This document shows positions 8,583 through 15,907 of a DNA stretch of 64,000 bases, in pieces. A model generated the notes under the pieces. That model saw nothing but the letters and a program-made list of their open reading frames with translations. It did not search any database and was not told the DNA's origin. The translations under genes were made by a program, and so were the position numbers. How positions within the stretch are numbered: the first letter of the stretch is position 1; every line of letters begins with the position of its first letter. The DNA is from Candidatus Planktophila sp. (GTDB lineage: Bacteria; Actinomycetota; Actinomycetes; Nanopelagicales; Nanopelagicaceae): the NCBI GenBank assembly GCA_030649935.1, contig JAUSFN010000036.1, positions 1 to 64,000 of the forward strand. Direction: 5' to 3'.

Positions 8583-8957
8583 TTACTCCGTCTCTATATA
8601 CTTTTTAAGAACTTCTCTTTGGGCATCGGAAAGTGGGCGAGAGTTTTTCGTATCCTCGGTGACTGTAACTTGTACAGTTTTAATCCGAGCATAAAGAGTT
8701 CCATCTTTTGAAATTTCGTACACTAAAATGAATGAAGAGTTCCCAATGGATTCAACCCAGGTGGTTACATCAATAAATGTGTTGCCCTCGGCAATTGGTG
8801 CCTTGTAATCGGCCTCAGCTCGGGCCACAACCATGTTAAAAAAGCCGAGCATCGCGAAGCGAGCTTCTTGTGCAAAAGTTAGGTACTTTGCATGATTGAC
8901 ATGACCAATCGCATCTAAATCATCCCAACGAACATATTGTTTATTAATGAATTTCAT
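8583..8957 (-). CDS. Hot-dog fold acyl-CoA thioesterase
   Basis: The 124-residue protein has the 4-hydroxybenzoyl-CoA thioesterase signature near its start (VRWDDLDAIGHVNHAKYLTF), with the catalytic-site Asp and the HVNH turn of the YbgC/FadM group. It probably hydrolyses an acyl-CoA in the cytosol; the acyl chain is unknown. It directly abuts the ettA stop codon with no spacer, and GH13 follows after 2 bases, so it sits inside a tight leftward transcript. Length is normal for a single-domain member. Confidence 0.9.
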   Translation of the reverse strand: MKFINKQYVRWDDLDAIGHVNHAKYLTFAQEARFAMLGFFNMVVARAEADYKAPIAEGNTFIDVTTWVESIGNSSFILVYEISKDGTLYARIKTVQVTVTEDTKNSRPLSDAQREVLKKYIETE

Positions 8958-10625
8958 TTATCGAGTGAGCTTTCTATACGTAACGCGGTGTGGACGGGCA
9001 GCGTCGGCACCTAAGCGTTGAATTTTATTTTCCTCATACGATTCAAAGTTACCTTCAAACCAGAACCACTTGGAATCACCTTCATAGGCCAAAATGTGGG
9101 TCGCTACGCGGTCAAGAAACCATCGATCGTGAGAGATCACAACGGCGCAACCAGGAAACTCTAGGAGTGCATTTTCAAGTGAGCCTAAAGTCTCAACATC
9201 TAAGTCGTTTGTTGGCTCATCGAGCAAGAGCAGATTTCCACCTTGTTTTAATGTGAGCGCTAAGTTCAGTCGATTTCGCTCTCCACCCGACAGAATTCCG
9301 GCTGGTTTTTGCTGATCTGGACCTTTAAATCCAAAACACGAGACGTAAGCCCTAGATGGCATTTCAACCATTCCCACTTTTATAAAATCTAGACCATCAG
9401 AGACGACTTCCCACAACGTCTTTTTGGGATCGATACCTCCACGGGATTGATCCACATATGAAATCTTGACCGTCTCACCAATTTTTACGGTTCCAGAATC
9501 CGGGGTTTCCATCCCCAGAATCGTTTTAAAGAGTGTTGTTTTACCGGCACCATTTGGACCAATCACTCCCACGATTCCATTGCGGGGCAACGTAAATGAG
9601 AGATCGTCGATTAAGACTCGATCTCCAAAACCCTTTGTTAGATGATCGACTTCGATTACAACGTTTCCAAGACGCGGACCAGGTGGAATTTGAATCTCTT
9701 CAAAATCCAATTTGCGCATCTTGTCGGCTTCGGCCGCCATTTCCTCATACCGTGCAAGACGGGCCTTAGATTTAACTTGGCGTCCCTTAGCATTTTGCCT
9801 AACCCACTCGAGCTCTTCAGTTAAACGCTTGGCGCGCTTGGCATCCTTCTGGCCTTCAACCTTTAAACGTGCAGATTTAGTTTCTAAATACGTTGTGTAG
9901 TTGCCTTCATAAGGATAGGCGCGTCCACGATCGAGCTCTAGAATCCACTGCGCAACATTGTCCAAGAAATACCTATCGTGAGTTATCGCAACGACTGCAC
10001 CATGATATTTATTGAGATGTTGTTCAAGCCACAAAACAGATTCAGCATCTAAATGGTTAGTTGGTTCATCCAGTAATAATAAATCGGGGGCTTGCAAAAG
10101 TAATTTACATAATGCAACGCGCCGTTTTTCTCCGCCAGACAAGACTGAAACATCGGCATCCGGTGGTGGACAGCGCAGCGCATCCATCGCCTGTTCTAAT
10201 TGTGATTCAAGTTCCCAGGCATTTCGGTGATCAAGTTTTTCTTGCAGATCGCCCATTTCAGCTAATAACTTGTCATAGTCCGCGTCCGGATTACCTAATT
10301 CATCACTTATCGCATTGAAGCGATCGAGCATCGCAACGGTTTCGGCGACACCCTCTTTAACATTCTCAATAACATTTTTGCTTTCGTTGAGAACTGGCTC
10401 CTGCAGCAGGATTCCAACGGTGTATCCAGGAGTTAAGTAGGCCTCACCGTTAGATGGCTGCTGAAGACCGGCCATGATTTGAAGAACCGTTGACTTACCG
10501 GCACCGTTCGGGCCGACTACACCGATTTTGGCGCCGGGATAAAACATAATCGTGACATCATTGAGAATTACTTTGTCACCATGCGCTTTTCGCGCCTTTT
10601 TCATCGTATAAATGAACTCAGCCAT
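8958..10625 (-). CDS. ettA: Energy-dependent translational throttle EttA (ABC-F)
   Basis: EttA is a ribosome-binding ABC-F ATPase that gates the first steps of elongation according to the ATP/ADP ratio. The 555 residues contain two nucleotide-binding domains with no membrane part: Walker A GPNGAGKST (about 37-45) and GPNGAGKTT (about 359-367), and signatures LSGGEKRR and LSGGERNR. Between them is the ABC-F linker rich in Lys and Arg (about 245-310). The EttA-type arm region follows the first Walker A. It is the first gene of a five-gene leftward run and is divergent from tRNA-Arg. Confidence 0.96.
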   Translation of the reverse strand: MAEFIYTMKKARKAHGDKVILNDVTIMFYPGAKIGVVGPNGAGKSTVLQIMAGLQQPSNGEAYLTPGYTVGILLQEPVLNESKNVIENVKEGVAETVAMLDRFNAISDELGNPDADYDKLLAEMGDLQEKLDHRNAWELESQLEQAMDALRCPPPDADVSVLSGGEKRRVALCKLLLQAPDLLLLDEPTNHLDAESVLWLEQHLNKYHGAVVAITHDRYFLDNVAQWILELDRGRAYPYEGNYTTYLETKSARLKVEGQKDAKRAKRLTEELEWVRQNAKGRQVKSKARLARYEEMAAEADKMRKLDFEEIQIPPGPRLGNVVIEVDHLTKGFGDRVLIDDLSFTLPRNGIVGVIGPNGAGKTTLFKTILGMETPDSGTVKIGETVKISYVDQSRGGIDPKKTLWEVVSDGLDFIKVGMVEMPSRAYVSCFGFKGPDQQKPAGILSGGERNRLNLALTLKQGGNLLLLDEPTNDLDVETLGSLENALLEFPGCAVVISHDRWFLDRVATHILAYEGDSKWFWFEGNFESYEENKIQRLGADAARPHRVTYRKLTR

Positions 10626-10679
10626 GAGATGAAACCTTACCGTTATGTGTCGGTAGACTTCGCATCCTCGACCCTACAG

Positions 10680-10753
10680 GCGCCTGTAGCTCAGTCGGAT
10701 AGAGCACCCGCCTTCTAAGCGGGTTGTCGCAGGTTCGATTCCTGCCAGGCGCG
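10680..10753 (+). tRNA. tRNA-Arg (anticodon UCU)
   Basis: A full cloverleaf is seen: acceptor stem gcgcctg/caggcgc (10680-10686 with 10746-10752), discriminator G10753, D arm with agctcagtcggatagagca, anticodon loop cttctaa giving TCT, and T arm aggttcgattcct. CCA is not encoded. The next gene's start codon (orn) begins after a single spacer base. Confidence 0.97.
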
Positions 10754-10754
10754 C

Positions 10755-11312
10755 ATGGCCAATGAACAACCGAATTTAATCTGGATCGACTGCGAGATGA
10801 CTGGGCTCTCCCTTGAAAAGCATGTCCTAGTTGAAATCGCGGTCCTTGTGACCGACTCTGAACTCAATGTGATTGGCGATGGCGTCGACGTGGTGATCCG
10901 GGCAAGTGCCGATGATTTGGCCGGGATGAACGATTTCGTCACCGTGATGCACACGACTTCGGGATTAATCACTGAAATACCCAACGGCGTTTCACTCGTC
11001 GAGGCCGAACTTAGAGTAATTGCATATTTACTTGAGTGTGGATTAACCCCTGGCAAATCTCCACTTGCTGGAAACTCAGTCGGCGTTGATCGAAGTTTTA
11101 TCGCTCGCGATATGCCGGCCCTTAACGATTTTCTTCATTATCGAACCATCGATGTCTCGTCGATAAAAGAGTTAGCGCGCCGCTGGTACCCGAAGGCCTA
11201 CTTTGCATCCCCAGCAAAGACTGGCAACCACCGCGCCCTTGGAGATATTCAAGATTCAATTGCCGAGCTTGCCTACTACCGCAGTGCAGTCTTCGTTCCG
11301 CCGCTGCCTTAG
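10755..11312 (+). CDS. orn: Oligoribonuclease
   Basis: Orn is a 3'-5' exoribonuclease that degrades RNA dinucleotides and short oligomers, including pGpG. The 185-residue length is standard. DEDDh motifs are visible: WIDCEMTG with Asp12 and Glu14, VGVDRSFIARDMP with the middle Asp, and NHRALGDIQDS with the final His and Asp. The start aligns with the conserved N-terminus of the family, yet it lies one base after the tRNA-Arg discriminator. No ribosome binding site independent of the tRNA is possible. The mRNA is therefore either read through the tRNA or becomes leaderless after tRNA 3' processing. Confidence 0.96.
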   Translation: MANEQPNLIWIDCEMTGLSLEKHVLVEIAVLVTDSELNVIGDGVDVVIRASADDLAGMNDFVTVMHTTSGLITEIPNGVSLVEAELRVIAYLLECGLTPGKSPLAGNSVGVDRSFIARDMPALNDFLHYRTIDVSSIKELARRWYPKAYFASPAKTGNHRALGDIQDSIAELAYYRSAVFVPPLP

Positions 11313-11337
11313 TAGAAGGTAGACTTTGGCACTCATG

Positions 11338-11413
11338 GTGGACGTAGCTCAGCTGGTAGAGCACCCGGTTGTGGTCCGGGATGTCGCGGGTTCGAGCCCC
11401 GTCGTTCACCCCA
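11338..11413 (+). tRNA. tRNA-His (anticodon GUG)
   Basis: Acceptor stem gtggacg/cgttcac (11338-11344 with 11403-11409), discriminator C11410 and anticodon loop ttgtggt giving GTG define tRNA-His. G11337 directly upstream can be the required G-1, which pairs with C73. The genome encodes CCA at 11411-11413, unlike the other three tRNAs in the window. Confidence 0.97.
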
Positions 11414-11457
11414 AGTTTTAATTGCACTCTGTGGAACCTATGAGAGAGTCGGCGCCA

Positions 11458-11946
11458 ATGATATTTGATGTCATTATTGAAATTCCAGCTGGCAGCCGCA
11501 ACAAATACGAAGTCGATCACATGACAGGTGAGATTCGCTTAGATCGCATGTTATTTACAGCAACGCGATATCCCTATGACTACGGCTTTGTTAAAAACAC
11601 ACTCTCACTCGATGGCGACCCACTGGATGCTCTGGTGATGTTAGATGAGCCAACCTTTCCTGGATGTGTTGTCTCATGCCGCGCCGTTGGAATGTTTAAT
11701 ATGACCGATGAAGCCGGCGGAGATGACAAACTGCTCTGTGTAGCAGCAGGTGATATTCGAAAAGAGTCCATCCAGGATCTAAAAGATGTTCCTGCTTTCG
11801 AGCTCTCTGAAATTCAGCACTTCTTTGAAGTATATAAAGCACTTGAACCAGGCAAAAGTGTCTCGGGTGGCAACTGGGTCGATGCCGCTGAAGCCCGAGC
11901 CGAAATCGAACGCTCTCGCAAACGAATGAAAGATTCTGCCCACTAA
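11458..11946 (+). CDS. ppa: Inorganic pyrophosphatase
   Basis: This soluble family I enzyme hydrolyses pyrophosphate and pulls biosynthetic reactions forward. I place the start at the ATG at 11458 ([20 protein letters not shown]), because family members begin at this point; ATG 11440 would add six residues. The active-site block [10 protein letters not shown] with its three Asp residues, the KYE triad at the N-terminus and YPYDYGF are all present. Length from this start is 162 residues, normal for actinobacterial Ppa. It follows tRNA-His and converges with the secreted HNH nuclease gene. Confidence 0.95.
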   Translation: MIFDVIIEIPAGSRNKYEVDHMTGEIRLDRMLFTATRYPYDYGFVKNTLSLDGDPLDALVMLDEPTFPGCVVSCRAVGMFNMTDEAGGDDKLLCVAAGDIRKESIQDLKDVPAFELSEIQHFFEVYKALEPGKSVSGGNWVDAAEARAEIERSRKRMKDSAH

Positions 11947-11951
11947 TTCAC

Positions 11952-12608
11952 TTAGCCGGCAGGGATTAATTGACCAGGGCATGGTTGAAGTAGTTTCAAA
12001 ATTGCAGCTTTTTCTGGCGCGGTTAACCACAAACCATATTTAAATTTCACTGCCACTTGCCGTGCAACGTATGAACATCGATAACTCTTTTTAGGTGGTA
12101 ACCACGTAGCTGCATCACCAGCACCCTTCTGTGAATTCAATCTTCCTTTGACGGCCAATAAATTTAATGGATCATTAGCTAAGGCCGTGCGCTTGTCAAT
12201 GGTTAATTTAAAGGCTCCGGTCTGCCAAGCATTTGAGAGAGCCACCACATGATCAATTTGTACATCAGAGCTGGTCGTCACTCCGCGGAGAAAACTAATA
12301 GTTTCGCCCGAATATGGATCTATAAGAACTCCTGACATGACTACACAGTCCTGAGAGCTCACCTTGTAGATAATTGAGATCAAGTCTCGATTGAGAATAT
12401 CGTTACGTGTATCGCAGCCGTTGTGATCGGTATCTTTCCAGGCGGTTCCAAATTGATCGCGGGCATATCCCGTCTTTGGAGCTCGACCTTTAACGGCCAA
12501 CATCTCGACCACATCAACGGCCGTTGGCTGGCCCGCTTGGGCGCCCTGTATAAGAGTCGATAAAAAAAGTGAGAGGCATAGGGCAACCCTTATTTCCCAT
12601 TGACTCAT
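11952..12608 (-). CDS. Secreted HNH nuclease-like protein (DUF1524/GmrSD C-terminal type)
   Basis: The 218-residue protein opens with a signal peptide (hydrophobic core about 8-20, cleavage likely after AQAG). It then has the family motif CDTRNDILNRDL, a Gly-rich strand and the beta-beta-alpha nuclease core QIDHVVALSNAW with catalytic Asp-His. Conserved Cys pairs (CDTR, DCVV, YRCSY, PCPG) suggest disulfides outside the cell. Similar proteins are common in actinobacteria, probably as extracellular nucleases for nutrient scavenging. They share the HNH core with the type IV restriction enzyme GmrSD but lack its NTPase domain. It converges with ppa and is divergent from tRNA-Lys. Confidence 0.88.
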   Translation of the reverse strand: MSQWEIRVALCLSLFLSTLIQGAQAGQPTAVDVVEMLAVKGRAPKTGYARDQFGTAWKDTDHNGCDTRNDILNRDLISIIYKVSSQDCVVMSGVLIDPYSGETISFLRGVTTSSDVQIDHVVALSNAWQTGAFKLTIDKRTALANDPLNLLAVKGRLNSQKGAGDAATWLPPKKSYRCSYVARQVAVKFKYGLWLTAPEKAAILKLLQPCPGQLIPAG

Positions 12609-12703
12609 GTCTCAATTTTGGCGGTGCCGCCTGTATGCGGCAAGGCCTTCGTTGCTGATAGGTTTCCCTCTGCATTCAAGTGTTTCCGGCACCTGAATGC
12701 TTC

Positions 12704-12776
12704 GGGTTGTTAGCTCAGTTGGTAGAGCAAGGCACTCTTAATGCCTGGGTCGGGGGTTCGAATCCCTCACAACCCA
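12704..12776 (+). tRNA. tRNA-Lys (anticodon CUU)
   Basis: Acceptor stem gggttgt/acaaccc (12704-12710 with 12769-12775), discriminator A12776, anticodon stem aggca/tgcct with loop ctcttaa giving CTT, and T arm gggttcgaatccc. CCA is not encoded. The tRNA itself is intact, but an IS481-type element begins 10 bases after it and has separated it from its terminator hairpin. Confidence 0.97.
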
Positions 12777-12786
12777 CTTACAGAGG
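12771..12786 (+). repeat. Left target-site duplication of the IS element
   Basis: aacccacttacagagg is repeated exactly at 14151-14166. The left copy covers the last six bases of tRNA-Lys and the 5' arm of its terminator. Confidence 0.88.
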
Positions 12787-12794
12787 TGTGTTAC

Positions 12795-12886
12795 TTCGGC
12801 AGATACTTGACGAAGTAGCACCGTCTGATCCTTTACATCTATTCGCCTGATCCTTGACAGTGTATTCGGCTGATGGTTGACACTCT
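12795..12886 (+). repeat. Left-end iterons of the IS (four related copies)
   Basis: Copies of a ttcggctgatccttgaca-like unit occur at 12795-12812, 12822-12835 (degenerate), 12842-12859 and 12865-12886, spaced roughly 23-27 bases apart. They are probably transposase binding sites. The right end carries only two copies. Confidence 0.75.
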
Positions 12887-12891
12887 CCTAC

Positions 12892-14076
12892 ATGATTACG
12901 GAGCTCAGTGTTATGGAACAAAGATATCAAGCGGTTTCTGCAGTTATTCATGACGGCTTTAGCATTGTTGAAGTCGCCTCACGTTTTGGTGTCTCTCGCC
13001 AAACGATTCACTCTTGGCTACTCAAATATGAAAAAAGTGGATTGCCGGGATTGACCAATCACACTCACAAACCCAAGGGATGTTCTCACCAGATCAGTAG
13101 CGCAGTTGATGTCTTGATTTGCGAGATGCGTCGTCGAAACCCTGGGTGGGGACCCAGGCGAATTGAGTTTGAGTTAGCAAAGATGAGCACAGAGCAGATG
13201 CCTTCTCGCTCTGCCATCTACCGTGCCATTAAAAGAGCCAATCTCATTGATCCCCATGCAAGAAGGCGCCGTGATGAAAAGTTTAAACGTTGGGAGAGGG
13301 CTGCTCCTATGGAGCTATGGCAGTTTGATGTTGTTGGTGGTATCTATCTAGAAGATGGAAGTGAACTTAAATGCTTAACCGGATTAGATGATCACTCACG
13401 TTACTGTGTCAGTGCAGGCCTGATGCATCGGGCCAATTCGCGCAGTGTTTGTGATCATCTGCAGACATCATTGGACCGCTATGGCATCCCGCAAGAGATT
13501 CTGACCGATAATGGGAAAGTCTTCACTGGTCGCTTTAACTCCCAGAAAGATGTTGAGGTCCTCTTTGACAAGATCTGTCGGGAAAATGGAGTTGAGCATC
13601 TCTTAACCGCACCTCGCTCACCCACTACCACTGGCAAGATCGAGCGATTTCATAGAACGCTTCGAAGCGAATTTCTCATGGAGAAAAGATTTGACTCCTT
13701 TGAGCAGGCTCAGGTTCAACTCGATAACTTCGTTGCCTACTACAACCAACAAAGACCACATCAATCGCTGGATATGCAAACCCCGAGTGTTAAATTTAAT
13801 GTTTCAGCTCCTATTCCTAAAGATCCCTCTTCCATCCACGCTTTAGGTCCACAAGGCACCTGGGCTGCCCGTCGAATCGGTGGCAACGGCGTCATCAGTA
13901 TTGCCTGGCAGCAAATTAGCATCGGAAAACACCGAGCAGGCCAAGATGTCGATGTTTTGATTACCGAGTCAATGGTTCATGTTTACTACAAAGATGAGCT
14001 TCTCAAGACGGCATTGCGCTCAAATAGCAAGGAGGTGAGAAAGAAACGAGCCTCAGTCTTGAGAAAACTCTCTTGA
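12892..14076 (+). CDS. IS481-family transposase
   Basis: The 394-residue transposase has an N-terminal helix-turn-helix (about 20-45, FSIVEVASRFGVSRQTIHSWL), a second helix-turn-helix-like part (GWGPRRIEFEL) and an RNase H-fold rve core. Catalytic residues are visible: Asp in QFDVVGG, Asp in LTDNGKVFTG and Glu in GKIERFHRTL, followed by the YNQQRPHQSL motif. I use the ATG at 12892. ATG 12913 (MEQRYQAV) has a better-placed ggag and may be the true start. The frame is uninterrupted, so the element may still be active. Confidence 0.93.
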   Translation: MITELSVMEQRYQAVSAVIHDGFSIVEVASRFGVSRQTIHSWLLKYEKSGLPGLTNHTHKPKGCSHQISSAVDVLICEMRRRNPGWGPRRIEFELAKMSTEQMPSRSAIYRAIKRANLIDPHARRRRDEKFKRWERAAPMELWQFDVVGGIYLEDGSELKCLTGLDDHSRYCVSAGLMHRANSRSVCDHLQTSLDRYGIPQEILTDNGKVFTGRFNSQKDVEVLFDKICRENGVEHLLTAPRSPTTTGKIERFHRTLRSEFLMEKRFDSFEQAQVQLDNFVAYYNQQRPHQSLDMQTPSVKFNVSAPIPKDPSSIHALGPQGTWAARRIGGNGVISIAWQQISIGKHRAGQDVDVLITESMVHVYYKDELLKTALRSNSKEVRKKRASVLRKLS

Positions 14077-14095
14077 CCCTTCACAATTAACCAAA

Positions 14096-14143
14096 AGAGT
14101 GTCAAGCATCAGCCGAAACTCTTTCGTCAAGCATCAGCCGAAG
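14096..14143 (+). repeat. Right-end inverted repeats of the IS (two copies)
   Basis: Two copies of gtcaagcatcagccgaa (14101-14117 and 14127-14142) are inverted relative to the left-end iterons. Including 5 more bases, the inner copy (14096-14117) matches the left 12865-12886 at 21 of 22 positions. Confidence 0.85.
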
Positions 14144-14150
14144 CCCTACA

Positions 14151-14166
14151 AACCCACTTACAGAGG
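14151..14166 (+). repeat. Right target-site duplication of the IS element
   Basis: An exact copy of 12771-12786. The right copy keeps the full terminator hairpin that originally followed tRNA-Lys. Confidence 0.88.
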
Positions 14167-14177
14167 TAAGTGGTTTT
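14154..14177 (+). terminator. Displaced tRNA-Lys terminator hairpin
   Basis: ccacttac (14154-14161) pairs with gtaagtgg (14166-14173) around loop agag, followed by TTTT. Before the IS inserted, this hairpin would have started one base after the tRNA 3' end. It now lies about 1.4 kb downstream. Confidence 0.65.
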
Positions 14178-14270
14178 GAAAAAACAACTCACCTTAAGTC
14201 AATGAGTTAGTGCCTGTGAATAGGCGTGTAAATAGGAAACGGGCTGAGACACATCGTCCCAACACTTTCA

Positions 14271-15878
14271 TTATATATCTGACTTCACTAACAATTGTGA
14301 ATAAGCAGAAAGAGTTAAGAAGGTTGGAAAATGCTCTTCATCCAAACAAGTTTGGCGAAAGATCGTTACCGCATCTTCAAATCGATCATTATCATCACGC
14401 TCAATTTCATTAAGAATGTCAAAAATTAGTTGCTCGACCAAGCTATGCGTGATGTGAGTTCCTTCTCGGGTCACGACCTCATATCGAATCCACTGCCAAA
14501 TCTGTGATCGGCTAATTTCAGCGGTAGCGACATCTTCCATTAAATTATCGATTGCAGCTGCCCCAGTGCCACGTAGCCAGGATTCGATGTAACGAATTCC
14601 CACAGAAACATTCGTACGAAGTCCCAAATCGGTTACATCGCCACCAATCGATTGAATATCGAGCAGTTGGTCTGGCGTGACATGAACATCATCTCGAAGG
14701 CGATCTACTTGATTCGGTTTCATGCCCAGAACTGCATCAAATTCTGCCTGTGCAATTGGAATTAAATCTGGATGTGCGACCCATGTACCATCAAAGCCAT
14801 CAGCAGCTTCACGCGCCTTATCATTTTTAACCGCCTCCAGTGCCCGATCTGTAACCTCTTTATCTCTGCGATTAGGGATAAATGCACTCATTCCGCCTAT
14901 TGCATGAGCCTTCCTCTTATGACATGTTGCCACTAATAACTCGGTGTAAGCGCGCATGAAAGGAACGGTCATTGTAATCTGAGCGCGATCTGGAGTTAAA
15001 AACTGTCTTCCAGATCCTGCAAAGTTTTTGATAATTGAAAATATATAGTCCCAACGACCTGCATTTAAACCAGCGCAGTGGTCGCGAAGTTCCCAAAGTA
15101 TTTCTTCCATTTCAAAGGCAGCCGGAATAGTTTCAATGAGTACGGTCGCTCGGATGGTTCCAAATGGAATTTCTAGTCGCTCTTCGGCATAAGTGAAAAT
15201 AGAATTCCATAATTGCGCTTCAGTGTGTGACTCGATTTTGGCTAGATAGAAATATGGTCCCGCACCACGTTCTATAAGCTCCTTTGCATTATGAAAAAAG
15301 TAGAGACCGAAGTCGACTAGGCTGGCAACGGCCGGCCGCGCGCAATCTTCTTGATCTACAAATAGCAAATGCTTTTCCACCATGTGCCATCCGCGAGGAC
15401 GCATAACGATCGTTGGCGCATTTTCAGCGGTAATTGAGTAAACCTTTTCACCTGAATCAAATGAGAGCTGTCTGCGGATTGCATCAAAAAGAGAGACCTG
15501 TCCTCCAATAATATTTTGCCAAGTCGGACTTGTCGCATCCTCCAAATCGGCTAACCAAACTTTGGCACCTGAGTTCATAGCATTACACGTCATCTTTGGG
15601 TCAGTCGGGCCAGTTATTTCAACTCTACGATCTTCAAGTCCTGGTCCTGGCCCTGCAACAATCCAACTTTCATCTTCACGGATTTGACTCGTTGATTTCA
15701 AGAATGTTGGTCTATGTCCATTTGAAAGGTGTTTACGGTTTACCAATCTGTGTGCGAGTAGATCACTTCGAGTGCCTGAGAAAAGTTCGTGCAGTTCAGT
15801 GAGAAACGCCATTGCATCGGAGGTTAATATTTCGTTGAACCTGGGATACATCTTGCCCATAATTGCTATGTGTGACAT
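14271..15878 (-). CDS. aceB: Malate synthase A
   Basis: Malate synthase condenses glyoxylate with acetyl-CoA to malate, the second step of the glyoxylate shunt. The 535-residue length is that of the A isoform (the G form is over 700). Visible landmarks are MRPRGWH at about 164-170, IETIPAAFEMEEILWELRDH near 250-270, GLNAGRWDYIFS at about 274-285, and the C-terminal helical plug with the motif DLGLRTNVSVGIRYIESWLRG. The start has a strong ribosome binding site (aaggag). It is the second gene of an aceA-aceB transcript, with a 29-base gap. Confidence 0.97.
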   Translation of the reverse strand: MSHIAIMGKMYPRFNEILTSDAMAFLTELHELFSGTRSDLLAHRLVNRKHLSNGHRPTFLKSTSQIREDESWIVAGPGPGLEDRRVEITGPTDPKMTCNAMNSGAKVWLADLEDATSPTWQNIIGGQVSLFDAIRRQLSFDSGEKVYSITAENAPTIVMRPRGWHMVEKHLLFVDQEDCARPAVASLVDFGLYFFHNAKELIERGAGPYFYLAKIESHTEAQLWNSIFTYAEERLEIPFGTIRATVLIETIPAAFEMEEILWELRDHCAGLNAGRWDYIFSIIKNFAGSGRQFLTPDRAQITMTVPFMRAYTELLVATCHKRKAHAIGGMSAFIPNRRDKEVTDRALEAVKNDKAREAADGFDGTWVAHPDLIPIAQAEFDAVLGMKPNQVDRLRDDVHVTPDQLLDIQSIGGDVTDLGLRTNVSVGIRYIESWLRGTGAAAIDNLMEDVATAEISRSQIWQWIRYEVVTREGTHITHSLVEQLIFDILNEIERDDNDRFEDAVTIFRQTCLDEEHFPTFLTLSAYSQLLVKSDI

Positions 15879-15907
15879 TTAATTCTCCTTAGGGTTGAGT
15901 TAATTAG

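Larger units (their letters stand above)
12787..14150 (+). mobile_element. IS481-family insertion sequence, complete, 1364 bp
   Basis: The element runs from TGTGTTACTTCGGC to the inverted counterpart ending CTACA, inside a 16-bp target duplication. It holds one intact DDE transposase gene. Terminal inverted repeats are compound. An outer pair (12795-12812 and 14125-14143) and an inner pair (12865-12886 and 14096-14117; 21 of 22 bases match) share the core ttcggctgatgcttgac. The left end has two further degenerate copies. Intact gene, good ends and an exact duplication argue for a recent insertion. Ends are inferred by comparing the two sides. Confidence 0.9.

Noticed and set aside
11422-11457. 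TTG/ATG starts extending Ppa upstream
   Set aside because: The conserved N-terminus begins at ATG 11458, and the extension shows no family similarity.
11952-12608. Type IV restriction system suggested by the GmrSD-like nuclease core
   Set aside because: The protein has a signal peptide and Cys pairs and lacks the GmrS-type NTPase domain, so a secreted nuclease is more likely.
12771-14166. Direct repeats at a tRNA 3' end as attL/attR of an integrative element
   Set aside because: Only a transposase gene and its inverted ends lie between the repeats. No integrase or cargo is present, so a target-site duplication explains them better.
14210-14413. 67-codon rightward frame overlapping the 3' end of aceB
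   Set aside because: It has no ribosome binding site or recognisable motif and runs antisense into a strong malate synthase reading frame.
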